A stretch of 8,722 nt of DNA, taken from assembly GCA_031373785.1 (NCBI GenBank), contig JANMNE010000170.1, forward strand, positions 1-8,722, in the 5' to 3' direction. Below, one piece after another: positions 1 through 6,750 of this stretch (position 1 is its first letter; every line of letters starts with the position of its first letter). The DNA comes from JAENVT01 sp031373785. GTDB taxonomy: Bacteria > Actinomycetota > Acidimicrobiia > Acidimicrobiales > Ilumatobacteraceae. Under the pieces are notes generated by a model that worked only from the letters and a program-made list of their open reading frames with translations, did no database searches and was not told the DNA's origin. A program made the translations under genes and the position numbers.

Positions 1-141
1 GTCGAGGAGGGCCAGAAGGTACGCATCGACGTCGATGTCCACGAGCAAGACGAACAGTTCCGAACGATGCAGTTCAACCTCGATCTCGTCAACGACCAGT
101 GGGTCATCCCTGACGCACCCGTCGAGGTTCCGGCCGGCTAG
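1..141 (+). CDS. C-terminal end of an unidentified protein (5' end outside the window)
   Basis: Frame 1 is open from the window edge to a TAG at 139-141 and gives 46 residues, ending in NDQWVIPDAPVEVPAG. The stretch alternates charged and hydrophobic residues (KVRIDVDVHEQDEQFRTMQF, then NLDLVNDQWVI). That is the look of the last beta-strands of a small sheet domain, of the kind seen at the end of NTF2-like or lipoprotein-type stress domains. This resemblance is an inference from pattern only, and the family cannot be fixed from so little. The codons have G or C in most third positions, as in the neighbouring genes. Its stop codon overlaps, on the opposite strand, the stop of the transporter gene. 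No ATG-initiated reading frame in the first 141 bases competes convincingly with this one. Confidence 0.6.
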   Translation, partial: VEEGQKVRIDVDVHEQDEQFRTMQFNLDLVNDQWVIPDAPVEVPAG

Positions 142-1742
142 CTCGGTTGCGAGCCGGGCGCGACATCCACGGCCCCGATGCCGTGCAATCGGCGCTCGGC
201 GATCAATGCACCGGCTGCTTCGATGACGGCACGCGAGTCGTCGGCCGTCGGATCGAACGTGCCATCGACAACCGCGGCGATGCGGGCCGCCAGGGCATCC
301 CAGTCCGGCTGAACAGTCGAGTCCAGGGGCGCAGGCCCCCTCGCGTCGAGCACGCGCACCGAACTCTCGGCGACGACCACGGCGACATCGTGATCGCCCT
401 GTTCGGCGAACCGCATCGCCTCGGCGAGCAGCGCCAACGGCAGCCCGTCGGTCGCCGAGCGCGGCCGCTGCCCCAGTAGCCACCGGCCGGCCTCGTGTCG
501 CAACGACATCTTCAGCTCCGACGCATAGGTGACGCCACCGAGCATGAGCACGAGAGCCACCGCCGCAAAGCCGACCCTCGGCCCCGGGTAGACCAGCACC
601 GCAATCGCCGCACCCGTCACGTTGGCCAACTGGAACAGCAGCTCGCTGCGGGAGATGATGCGACCGCGCATGAGGTGTGGCACGCCGCCGTAGAGCGCGT
701 CCATCGCCCGAGCGGCGACGCTGCCGCCGAGACCGATCGCCAGTGCGATCGCCACGATGCTGAGGCTTCCGATCGTCAGCACCCCGAACGCCGACATCGC
801 CCCAGGGATCAGCAGCGTCAGCACGACGATCCCGTTCAACGAGAAGGCATGGTGTAGCCGTGGCGACACGATCGTGCCACCGAACGTCCCAATGCCCGCG
901 GCCACGAGTGCCGCGACGAAGATCCACTCGTCGCCTCCGCCGCGTTTGATCGACAACGCCAGCAGGAAGGTCAGGGCACCCTCCGCCGCACGGATGGTCG
1001 CGACCGCTGGTACCGCTCGACGGATGTCGATCGGCGTCTCGACGCGTATCACCGCGCTCTCGACTCGGGGCTCGATCGTCAGTGCTGGGATGCGTGCGGC
1101 CAACACCGCAGCGATCACGAAGACGACCGCAGCGACCAGCGGCAACCACTTGACACCGACCAACGCGATCAATCCGCCGCCGAGAGCGGTGCCGATCCCG
1201 CCGGAAATGGTGCCGGTTCGGGCCAGGTGCCCGCTGGCGGCAACCAACGCGGCGCGCTCCGGCACCAGCTGGGCCACCATTGCCGTCTTCGCCAGTGCAT
1301 ACGCCTTGCGTGACAGCAAGATGCCGAAGACCAACGGGTAGAACGCCAGCGACAACAGCGAGCTGGCCAGCAGGAGCGCGAACAGGGCGCGAGCCAGGTG
1401 TGAGCAGATGACGACGAAGCGGGACCCGGCCCGAATGCGATCGAGTGCCGGCCCGACGACCTGAGCAACGACGGCGAGCGGCGCGGCGGTCAGCAGCAGA
1501 TACAACAGGATTCGGCTCCGCGACGCCTCCAGCGACACGCTGAAGAACAGCGAACCGATGAGCGAGAGCGTGATCAGGGAGTCGGCGACGTCGTCGACGG
1601 CGTGCATGACAGTGAGTCGACGAATCGACTGCGGACCGACGATGGCCGCCTGCGCACGCGCCAACAGCCTCGGCCGCGCCGTGTGTCCGTCAGCGGATGC
1701 TCGTGCCACCGCAACGAGTATCGCAGAGCGGCGCAGGGCCAC
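138..1742 (-). CDS. MFS-type membrane transporter with soluble C-terminal tail
   Basis: From a GTG at 1742 this gives 534 residues. I see about 11-12 hydrophobic membrane segments between roughly residues 56 and 406, for example LLYLLLTAAPLAVVAQVVGP near 79-98, a second-half helix near 303-322, and one near 390-406. The loops are rich in Arg and Gly, as in the major facilitator superfamily. The layout suggests a drug or siderophore efflux-type carrier, but the substrate cannot be read from sequence. Residues 407-534 form a soluble tail of about 128 residues with helical, Ala/Asp/Glu-rich sequence and no recognised domain, which is unusual for a plain MFS protein. The frame stays open upstream to an ATG at 1808, inside lepA. 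I prefer the GTG because it lies just past the lepA stop (1756-1758), although no good Shine-Dalgarno precedes it. The 13-base gap suggests co-transcription with lepA. Start uncertain. Confidence 0.75.
   Translation of the reverse strand: MALRRSAILVAVARASADGHTARPRLLARAQAAIVGPQSIRRLTVMHAVDDVADSLITLSLIGSLFFSVSLEASRSRILLYLLLTAAPLAVVAQVVGPALDRIRAGSRFVVICSHLARALFALLLASSLLSLAFYPLVFGILLSRKAYALAKTAMVAQLVPERAALVAASGHLARTGTISGGIGTALGGGLIALVGVKWLPLVAAVVFVIAAVLAARIPALTIEPRVESAVIRVETPIDIRRAVPAVATIRAAEGALTFLLALSIKRGGGDEWIFVAALVAAGIGTFGGTIVSPRLHHAFSLNGIVVLTLLIPGAMSAFGVLTIGSLSIVAIALAIGLGGSVAARAMDALYGGVPHLMRGRIISRSELLFQLANVTGAAIAVLVYPGPRVGFAAVALVLMLGGVTYASELKMSLRHEAGRWLLGQRPRSATDGLPLALLAEAMRFAEQGDHDVAVVVAESSVRVLDARGPAPLDSTVQPDWDALAARIAAVVDGTFDPTADDSRAVIEAAGALIAERRLHGIGAVDVAPGSQPS
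141..154. terminator. Small hairpin at the convergent gene ends, weak terminator candidate
   Basis: GCTCG (141-145) and CGAGC (150-154) form a 5-base-pair stem with the loop GTTG, directly after the plus-strand stop and within the last codons of the transporter gene. There is no T-run on either side. It could weakly stop transcription arriving from the left, but the stem is short and this may be chance in GC-rich DNA. Confidence 0.2.
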
Positions 1743-1755
1743 GGTCGTCCCGGGC

Positions 1756-3540
1756 TCAATCGTCGAGCTTGAGGGCGGAGATGAACACATCGCCAGGCAC
1801 CTCGACACGCCCGATCGACTTCATCCTCTTCTTACCTTCCTTCTGCTTTTCCAGCAGTTTGCGCTTGCGGGTGATGTCACCGCCATAGCACTTGGCCAGC
1901 ACATCCTTGCGCTTGGCCTTCACGGTCTCACGAGCGATCACCTTGCCGCCGATCGCTGCCTGGATCGGCACGTCGAACATCTGCCGAGGAATCAGTTCCT
2001 TCAACTTCTCGCACATCCTGTTGCCGTAGGCGAAGGCCTTGTCGCGATGCACGATCGTCGAAAACGCGTCGGCGTGCACACCGTTCAGCAAAAGGTCGAC
2101 GCGTACCAACTGGCTTCGCTGGTAACCACTGAGCTCGTAGTCGAGGCTGGCGTAGCCCTGCGTTCGACTCTTCATCTGATCGAAGAAGTCGACGACCACT
2201 TCGGCGAGCGGGATGAGGTAGTGGAGCTCGACGCGTTCCGGCGACAGGTACTCGAGCTTCGACATCTCGCCGCGACGCGACTGGCACAACTCCATCAATG
2301 TGCCGGTGTAGTCCTTCGGCGTGATGATGGTGACTCGGAAGAACGGCTCTTCGATGTAGTCGATGTTCTGTGTCGGAGGGAGGTCGGCGGGGTTGTCGAT
2401 CAACTCGACCTCGCCATTGGTCTTGCGAACCCGATACTCGACGCTGGGTGCCGTCGCGATCAGCGCGAGATTGAACTCGCGCTCCAAACGTTCCTTGACG
2501 ATCTCCATGTGCAACAGCCCGAGGAAGCCACATCGGAACCCGAACCCGAGGGCGCCCGACGACTCGGGGGTGTAAGAGATCGAGGCGTCGTTGAGCCTCA
2601 ACTTCTCCAGGCTTTCGCGCAGCGTCTCGAAGTCGTCGCCGTCGATCGGGAACAATCCACAAAAGACCATCGGCTTCGGGTCGTGATAGCCGTCGAGCGC
2701 TTCAGTTGCACCGTGGGTGAACGTGGTGACGGTCTCGCCGCTGCGGGCGTGGCCGACCTCTTTGATGCCGGCGATCAGGTAACCGACCTCACCCGGCCCG
2801 AGCTCGGCCACCGGCGTCGGCACCGGCCGTCGCACACCGATCTCGATCGCCTCCTGGGCTGTGCCGGCCTGCATGAACATCAGCTTCGAGCCGGTCGTCA
2901 GGCGACCGTTCATCACCCGAATGGAGCTGACGACACCGCGATACTGGTCGTACTGGCTGTCGAAGATCAGCGCCTGCAGCGGCGCGTCGGGATCGCCCTT
3001 CGGCGCCGGGATGCGCTCGCAGATCGCGTCGAGCAGTTCGCCCACGCCGTCGCCCGTCTTGGCCGAGATCCGCAAGATGTCTTCGGCGGGGATCCCCAGG
3101 ACCGTCTCGATCTCCATCGCGTAACGGTCGGGGTCAGCGGCAGGCAGGTCGATCTTGTTCAGCGCGGCGACGATCTCGAGATCGTGCTCCATCGCCAAGT
3201 AGCAGTTGGCCAGCGTCTGGGCCTCGATGCCCTGCGCTGCGTCGACCACCAGCACCACACCTTCGCACGCGGCCAGGCTGCGGCTCACCTCGTACCCGAA
3301 GTCGACGTGGCCGGGGGTGTCGATCAGGTGCAGCGTGAAGCCCTTCCAGTCGACGCGCACGTTCTGGGCCTTGATCGTGATGCCCCGCTCGCGCTCCAGA
3401 TCCATGGTGTCGAGGTACTGCGACCGCATGTCCCGGGCGTCGACGGCGTTGGTGATCTCCAGAATGCGGTCGCTGAGGGTGCTCTTGCCGTGATCGATGT
3501 GGGCAATGATCGAAAAGTTGCGAATACGTGAGAGGTCCAT
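1756..3540 (-). CDS. lepA: Elongation factor 4 (LepA), ribosome-associated translational GTPase
   Basis: 594 residues, the usual length of this family. All GTPase motifs are visible: G1 AHIDHGKST at 13-21, switch I RGIT at 52-55, G3 DTPGH at 74-78, G4 NKID at 128-131 and G5 SAK at 159-161. The EF-G-like domains follow, then the LepA-specific C-terminal domain with its Lys/Arg-rich stretch (ITRKRKLLEKQKEGKKRMK) and the ending GRVEVPGDVFISALKLDD. LepA binds the ribosome and acts in back-translocation, or in 30S biogenesis and initiation; its exact role is debated. It acts in the cytosol and can associate with membrane. The ATG at 3540 begins the typical N-terminus (MDLSRIRNFSIIAHIDHG), so the start is secure although no strong Shine-Dalgarno precedes it. 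It is divergent from rpsT and is followed after 13 bases by the transporter gene. Confidence 0.98.
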   Translation of the reverse strand: MDLSRIRNFSIIAHIDHGKSTLSDRILEITNAVDARDMRSQYLDTMDLERERGITIKAQNVRVDWKGFTLHLIDTPGHVDFGYEVSRSLAACEGVVLVVDAAQGIEAQTLANCYLAMEHDLEIVAALNKIDLPAADPDRYAMEIETVLGIPAEDILRISAKTGDGVGELLDAICERIPAPKGDPDAPLQALIFDSQYDQYRGVVSSIRVMNGRLTTGSKLMFMQAGTAQEAIEIGVRRPVPTPVAELGPGEVGYLIAGIKEVGHARSGETVTTFTHGATEALDGYHDPKPMVFCGLFPIDGDDFETLRESLEKLRLNDASISYTPESSGALGFGFRCGFLGLLHMEIVKERLEREFNLALIATAPSVEYRVRKTNGEVELIDNPADLPPTQNIDYIEEPFFRVTIITPKDYTGTLMELCQSRRGEMSKLEYLSPERVELHYLIPLAEVVVDFFDQMKSRTQGYASLDYELSGYQRSQLVRVDLLLNGVHADAFSTIVHRDKAFAYGNRMCEKLKELIPRQMFDVPIQAAIGGKVIARETVKAKRKDVLAKCYGGDITRKRKLLEKQKEGKKRMKSIGRVEVPGDVFISALKLDD

Positions 3541-3580
3541 GGCCGGTCGCTAGATGCTACCGGCGGGATCCCTGACGTGG

Positions 3581-3609
3581 TTGGAGCGATGCAGCGGCGC
3601 TGTTAGCCT
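3581..3609 (+). promoter_or_regulatory. Candidate rpsT promoter (-35 TTGGAG, -10 TAGCCT)
   Basis: In the 120-base gap between the divergent lepA and rpsT starts, TTGGAG (3581-3586) lies 17 bases before TAGCCT (3604-3609). The -10 fits the actinobacterial TAnnnT pattern and the -35 shares TTG with the consensus. Transcription would begin near 3616, giving a leader of about 45 bases before the rpsT GTG. On the opposite strand TAGCAT (3559 to 3554) could be a -10 for lepA, with transcription starting only about 6 bases before its ATG, but I find no matching -35. Confidence 0.4.
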
Positions 3610-3660
3610 TGTGGGGCTTATCCAACGTGCGAGCCAATCTGCGAGAGAGTCTTCCCCAAC

Positions 3661-3912
3661 GTGGCAAATATCAAGAGTCAGAAGAAGCGAATCCTCACCA
3701 ACGCCAAGGCGGCCGAGCGCAACAAGGCTGTCAAGAGCGAGTTGAAGACTCGCAGCAAGAACGCCGTCAACGCCATTGGTACCGAGACCGGTGAAGAGTC
3801 GCTGCGACTCGCCGTGAAGCGCCTCGACATGGCCGCCGCCAAGGGTGTCATCCACAAGAACCAGGCCGCTCGTCGCAAGAGCCGCCTGATGAAGAAGATC
3901 AACGTCGGCTGA
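3661..3912 (+). CDS. rpsT: 30S ribosomal protein S20
   Basis: 83 residues, starting MANIKSQKKRILTNAKAAER and ending NQAARRKSRLMKKINVG, the recognisable start and end of bacterial bS20. The protein is small, very rich in Lys and Arg, and predicted to be almost all helix; S20 binds 16S rRNA early in 30S assembly. The start is a GTG at 3661, fixed by the conserved MANIKSQ N-terminus. The purine stretch GAGAGAG at 3643-3649 is only a weak ribosome binding site. The gene is divergent from lepA and convergent with holA, with 5 bases between the two stop codons, so no dedicated terminator fits there. Slightly shorter than the usual 86-88 residues, but complete. Confidence 0.98.
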   Translation: MANIKSQKKRILTNAKAAERNKAVKSELKTRSKNAVNAIGTETGEESLRLAVKRLDMAAAKGVIHKNQAARRKSRLMKKINVG

Positions 3913-3917
3913 GCAAG

Positions 3918-4892
3918 TCACCTGCGGGCGGCTCCGGCCAGGCGGCTGAGGCGGGCCACCAGCACCTCCATCACCAGTTCGTCGGGCCACTCCTTGGCGC
4001 CACGCAGATCGAGATCGGCCTGGGCCAGCAACCCGATGGCGCGCACGACGCCACTGTTGCCGAGCTTGCGGTATTGATCCAAGGCCTTCTTGGCGGGAAA
4101 CCCCGGCTTGATGCCCAGCACAGCCGCGGCCGACGATTCGTCGTTTGCGTTGGCGCCGTCGAGCGTGAGCAGCTTGGTGTAGTGGCCGTGCAAGATGGCC
4201 ATGACCTGCAGCGGATGCCGCTCGCCGGCGCGCATCATACGATGTAACAACAGCAGCGACTTGGTGGTGTCGCCTCGGTCGACCGCATCGGTCAGGTCCC
4301 ACGGCGGCACTCCCCCGGCCTCGCCGAGGAACGGCTCGAGGTCGACGACCTTCAGGGTCCGCGAATCGCCGTAGGCCGAGACCAACGTCTCGAGGATGCC
4401 TTGCACGCGTCCCGCATCCTCGCCCAGCCACGAGGACAGCAACGCGAGGGCCTGATGATCGAAGCGCAGCCCGGCGGCGATGACCTGCTCTTCGAACCAA
4501 CCACTGCGCTCGCGAGCACGCATCGGCGGCACCGTGTCGATCACGTGGCCACCCGACTTCTTCACCGCATCCGACAAGGCCTTGGCCAAGCGTCCGCCAC
4601 CGGCCACGAGGACCAACTCGGTGCTGGGAAGCGGATCGCCCAGGTAGGCGATGAGCGGGGCGACGTCGTCGGCCCCGAAGCGCCCCACGCCACGTGCGAC
4701 CACGACGCGTGACTCGGTGAGGAATGGCGGTGTCTGCGCGGCATCGACGATCGACCGCACTTCGTACTCGTCGTCGTCGAACTCGTCGACGATCAGCGAG
4801 CGATCGCCGTCGCCGATGAGGCGATGCACGACCTCCGACACGGCACCGAGCAAGAGTGACTCGTCGTCGCCGGTGATGAGGTGGACAGCCAT
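3918..4892 (-). CDS. holA: DNA polymerase III delta subunit (clamp loader)
   Basis: 324 residues, normal for actinobacterial HolA. The N-terminus MAVHLITGDDESLL is the family's opening strand and helix, where the degenerate nucleotide site lacks a P-loop. Further matches are the stretch around PPFLTESRVVVARGVG (55-70), the middle-domain sequence GEDAGRVQGILETL (157-170) and the C-terminal collar domain with LLLLHRMMRAGERHPLQVMA (213-232). Delta opens the beta sliding clamp during loading in chromosome replication. The ATG at 4892 is chosen because it begins the conserved N-terminus and lies 6 bases after the comEC stop, which suggests a comEC-holA operon with coupled translation. Three Asp/Glu-rich turns near residues 36-44 come from a GTCGTC-like run at about 4769-4790. 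Function is essential in related bacteria. Confidence 0.95.
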   Translation of the reverse strand: MAVHLITGDDESLLLGAVSEVVHRLIGDGDRSLIVDEFDDDEYEVRSIVDAAQTPPFLTESRVVVARGVGRFGADDVAPLIAYLGDPLPSTELVLVAGGGRLAKALSDAVKKSGGHVIDTVPPMRARERSGWFEEQVIAAGLRFDHQALALLSSWLGEDAGRVQGILETLVSAYGDSRTLKVVDLEPFLGEAGGVPPWDLTDAVDRGDTTKSLLLLHRMMRAGERHPLQVMAILHGHYTKLLTLDGANANDESSAAAVLGIKPGFPAKKALDQYRKLGNSGVVRAIGLLAQADLDLRGAKEWPDELVMEVLVARLSRLAGAARR

Positions 4893-4898
4893 GCCGAC

Positions 4899-6311
4899 TC
4901 AGATTGGCACATCGCCGGCCGAGCGACGCCAGCGATGCAGAATCAGCAGTGCACCGACGCCGCACACCACCATGACCCAACCAGCCACTGCCCAGCCGGG
5001 CGATGGCTCGGCGTCGGCGGCGAGATAGGCGACGGTGGAGACCCAGCGTGATCCGGCGGCACACGGCGCCATCACGACCGGGGCGAGTGGCGTGACCGCG
5101 GCTGACAGCAGGCCGGCCGGGATGCCGAACAACATCACGAACCCGGCAACCGGCACGGCGAGCAGGTTGGCGGGCAACGACACCAGTGGCAGGCGATGGA
5201 AGACGAGCCAGCTCGGCAACACCACGCCAACCTGCGCTCCGAGCGTGACCGAGATCGGTGTGCGCAGCCACGAGGGCCCTGGCAGGCGGCGAGCCAACGG
5301 CGGGGCGACAACGCAGACGCCGGCGGTCGCGCCCGCCGACAACCAGAACCCGACGGACCACACCAGCATCGGGTCGACGAGTACGAGGATCGTGACGGTC
5401 CACGCCAACAGACGGACGACCGATTGCTGGCGACCCAGCACGAATGACGAACTGGCCAACATCGCCATCACGCCAGCGCGCAGCACCGACGGCTCGAAGC
5501 GAGTCAAGACCATGAACCACCCGATCAACGCCAGTGTTGCGCCCCATCGCCACCATGGACGCAGCCGTCGCAAGAGTGGCGATGCTGCAGCCAGCAGAAA
5601 GATGACGTTCTCGCCCGAGACCGCGGTCAGATGAGAAAGCCCCGACGACCGGAACGCTGTCACCATCGCAGGGGATTCGCGGGCGTCGTCTCCGATCACC
5701 AGGCCGCTGAACAGCGCAGCGTCGTCGGCACCCATCGTCGACTCGGCAGCACTCCGGAGTGCCGTACGCACACGCGACGATGTTCGGGACAGCGGCGACC
5801 CCTCGTGCCAGTCGCCGACCACGTCGACGTCGAATCGCCCGACCACGTGTCGGACCTGGGCGCGGCGCTCGTTCGAGACCATGCGACGCCGGGTGCCGCG
5901 CACGTACACGCGCTCCCCTGCCTGACGATCGACCAGCCGCCGGCGAGGCGAGCCGTACGCCCACAGATCGAAGCGCTCGCCTCCCACCTCGATCGTCACA
6001 CGCAGGCCGCTTCCGTACGGCGCCGGGTCGCCGACGACGGTGACCCAGCCTGAGAAGTCTCCCGTCTGGCGCGGGAACGCTGCGTTCCACTCCACCTGTG
6101 AACGCCAGCCGCCACCGATGCCGACGACGAGGCATGCCAGCAGGACCGTGGGTGTACGCCAGATGACGAACGACGCGAAAGCGACCACCGTGATCCACCA
6201 CGGCGACCGACTCCAGACGCCGACGACCGCGGCGAGCGTGATCATCGCCACCTGCCCGTCTGCGAACGGGTGCCGCTGCCGTCCGCGCGACACGTCGTAC
6301 GATCTGTTCAT
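4899..6311 (-). CDS. comEC: ComEC-type DNA uptake channel, short form without metallo-beta-lactamase domain
   Basis: 470 residues from the ATG at 6311. Near the N-terminus are two or three membrane helices (about residues 22-70). A soluble strand-rich region like DUF4131 follows (about 85-170, with GWVTVVGDP and GERVYVRGTRRR). Next is the Competence domain, with the hallmark GLSHLTAVSGEN at 224-235 and FEPSVLRAGVMA at 272-283, then several helices to the end. ComEC forms the inner-membrane channel for single-stranded DNA during transformation. Most family members have 700-800 residues with a C-terminal metallo-beta-lactamase domain. Here the protein ends after its last helix with HRWRRSAGDVPI, and holA starts 6 bases later, so that domain is absent and I see no remnant. 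In-frame ATGs at 6320 and 6329 would overlap the divergent membrane-protein gene; later starts (GTG 6293, ATG 6245) are also possible. Confidence 0.9.
   Translation of the reverse strand: MNRSYDVSRGRQRHPFADGQVAMITLAAVVGVWSRSPWWITVVAFASFVIWRTPTVLLACLVVGIGGGWRSQVEWNAAFPRQTGDFSGWVTVVGDPAPYGSGLRVTIEVGGERFDLWAYGSPRRRLVDRQAGERVYVRGTRRRMVSNERRAQVRHVVGRFDVDVVGDWHEGSPLSRTSSRVRTALRSAAESTMGADDAALFSGLVIGDDARESPAMVTAFRSSGLSHLTAVSGENVIFLLAAASPLLRRLRPWWRWGATLALIGWFMVLTRFEPSVLRAGVMAMLASSSFVLGRQQSVVRLLAWTVTILVLVDPMLVWSVGFWLSAGATAGVCVVAPPLARRLPGPSWLRTPISVTLGAQVGVVLPSWLVFHRLPLVSLPANLLAVPVAGFVMLFGIPAGLLSAAVTPLAPVVMAPCAAGSRWVSTVAYLAADAEPSPGWAVAGWVMVVCGVGALLILHRWRRSAGDVPI
6298..6303 (+). promoter_or_regulatory. 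Candidate -10 box (TACGAT) for the divergent membrane-protein gene
   Basis: TACGAT matches TATAAT at four of six bases and fits TAnnnT. It lies 15 bases before the ATG at 6319, so transcription would start about 9 bases before that codon. It overlaps the first codons of comEC on the other strand. No convincing -35 lies 16-18 bases upstream. Confidence 0.3.
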
Positions 6312-6318
6312 CGACGTC

Positions 6319-6750
6319 ATGCCGGTCATCCACCAGCCCGTGCCCCTGGGTCCACGTGCCTACCGCTCGAAACTGCGCGGCTCGGGGCCATTCGTGGCAC
6401 TGCTGCCCCCCGCAGCGCTGGGATGCGTATCGCTGCTGTTGCTGAGCGCACACACGTCGCTGACTCGGGGCGTCGCCGGATTCCTGACCGCAGTGTTTGC
6501 CGCACCAGGCCTCCTGGTGGCCGGAGCCCCGCTGCGATCGGGTGGAGGCGTGTACCTCGGTGGAGTGGTCGGAAGTGGTGTGCTGTGGATGATCGTCGGC
6601 GTGATCGCCGCACGCCGTGCCACGCGCCTGCCGGTCGCATCGTGGCGGGACTACTGGCGTGAGTACCTGTGGTTGGCCGTCGGTGTGTGGTTGGGCGCGC
6701 TGGTGGCCCTGATCGCCGTGAACCTCGTGTTCGGTCGCGCCCTGTTCTGA
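6319..6750 (+). CDS. Unrecognised four-helix membrane protein encoded inside the com locus
   Basis: 143 residues. I see four hydrophobic helices at about 24-43, 50-70, 78-97 and 114-137. A basic N-terminal segment (RAYRSKLR, 13-20) and a basic loop between helices 3 and 4 (ARRATRLPVASWRDYWREY, 98-116) suggest that both face the cytoplasm. I do not recognise the family and assign no function. The clean hydrophobic pattern makes this frame the real one; the opposite-strand frame at 6326-6754 is a patternless Arg/Pro-rich shadow. The frame is open further upstream, but that part runs antisense to comEC and does not look like protein. The ATG at 6319 has no good Shine-Dalgarno; a GTG at 6340 is an alternative. 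The gene starts 7 bases from the comEC start, head to head, and ends stop-to-stop with comEA, so it splits the two competence genes. Confidence 0.75.
   Translation: MPVIHQPVPLGPRAYRSKLRGSGPFVALLPPAALGCVSLLLLSAHTSLTRGVAGFLTAVFAAPGLLVAGAPLRSGGGVYLGGVVGSGVLWMIVGVIAARRATRLPVASWRDYWREYLWLAVGVWLGALVALIAVNLVFGRALF

Noticed and set aside
1558..3531. A 657-codon plus-strand open frame antisense to lepA.
   Set aside because: lepA on the other strand is certain over the same bases. The antisense translation has no recognisable motif and only mirrors GC-rich third positions.
4769..4790. A GTCGTC-like short tandem run as a possible microsatellite.
   Set aside because: It codes for the acidic segment DEFDDDEYE of HolA in frame, and similar runs of Asp codons are common at this base composition.
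6040..6318. Upstream extension of the plus-strand membrane-protein frame to an ATG at 6040.
   Set aside because: The added part is fully antisense to comEC codons, lacks protein-like pattern, and the ATG at 6319 lies right after a candidate -10 box.
3550..6453. A 967-codon minus-strand open frame across rpsT, holA, comEC and the membrane-protein gene.
   Set aside because: It shares the strand but not the frame with holA and comEC, both clear from family motifs. Its translation is Arg/Gly/Pro-rich and patternless, typical of an out-of-frame shadow.
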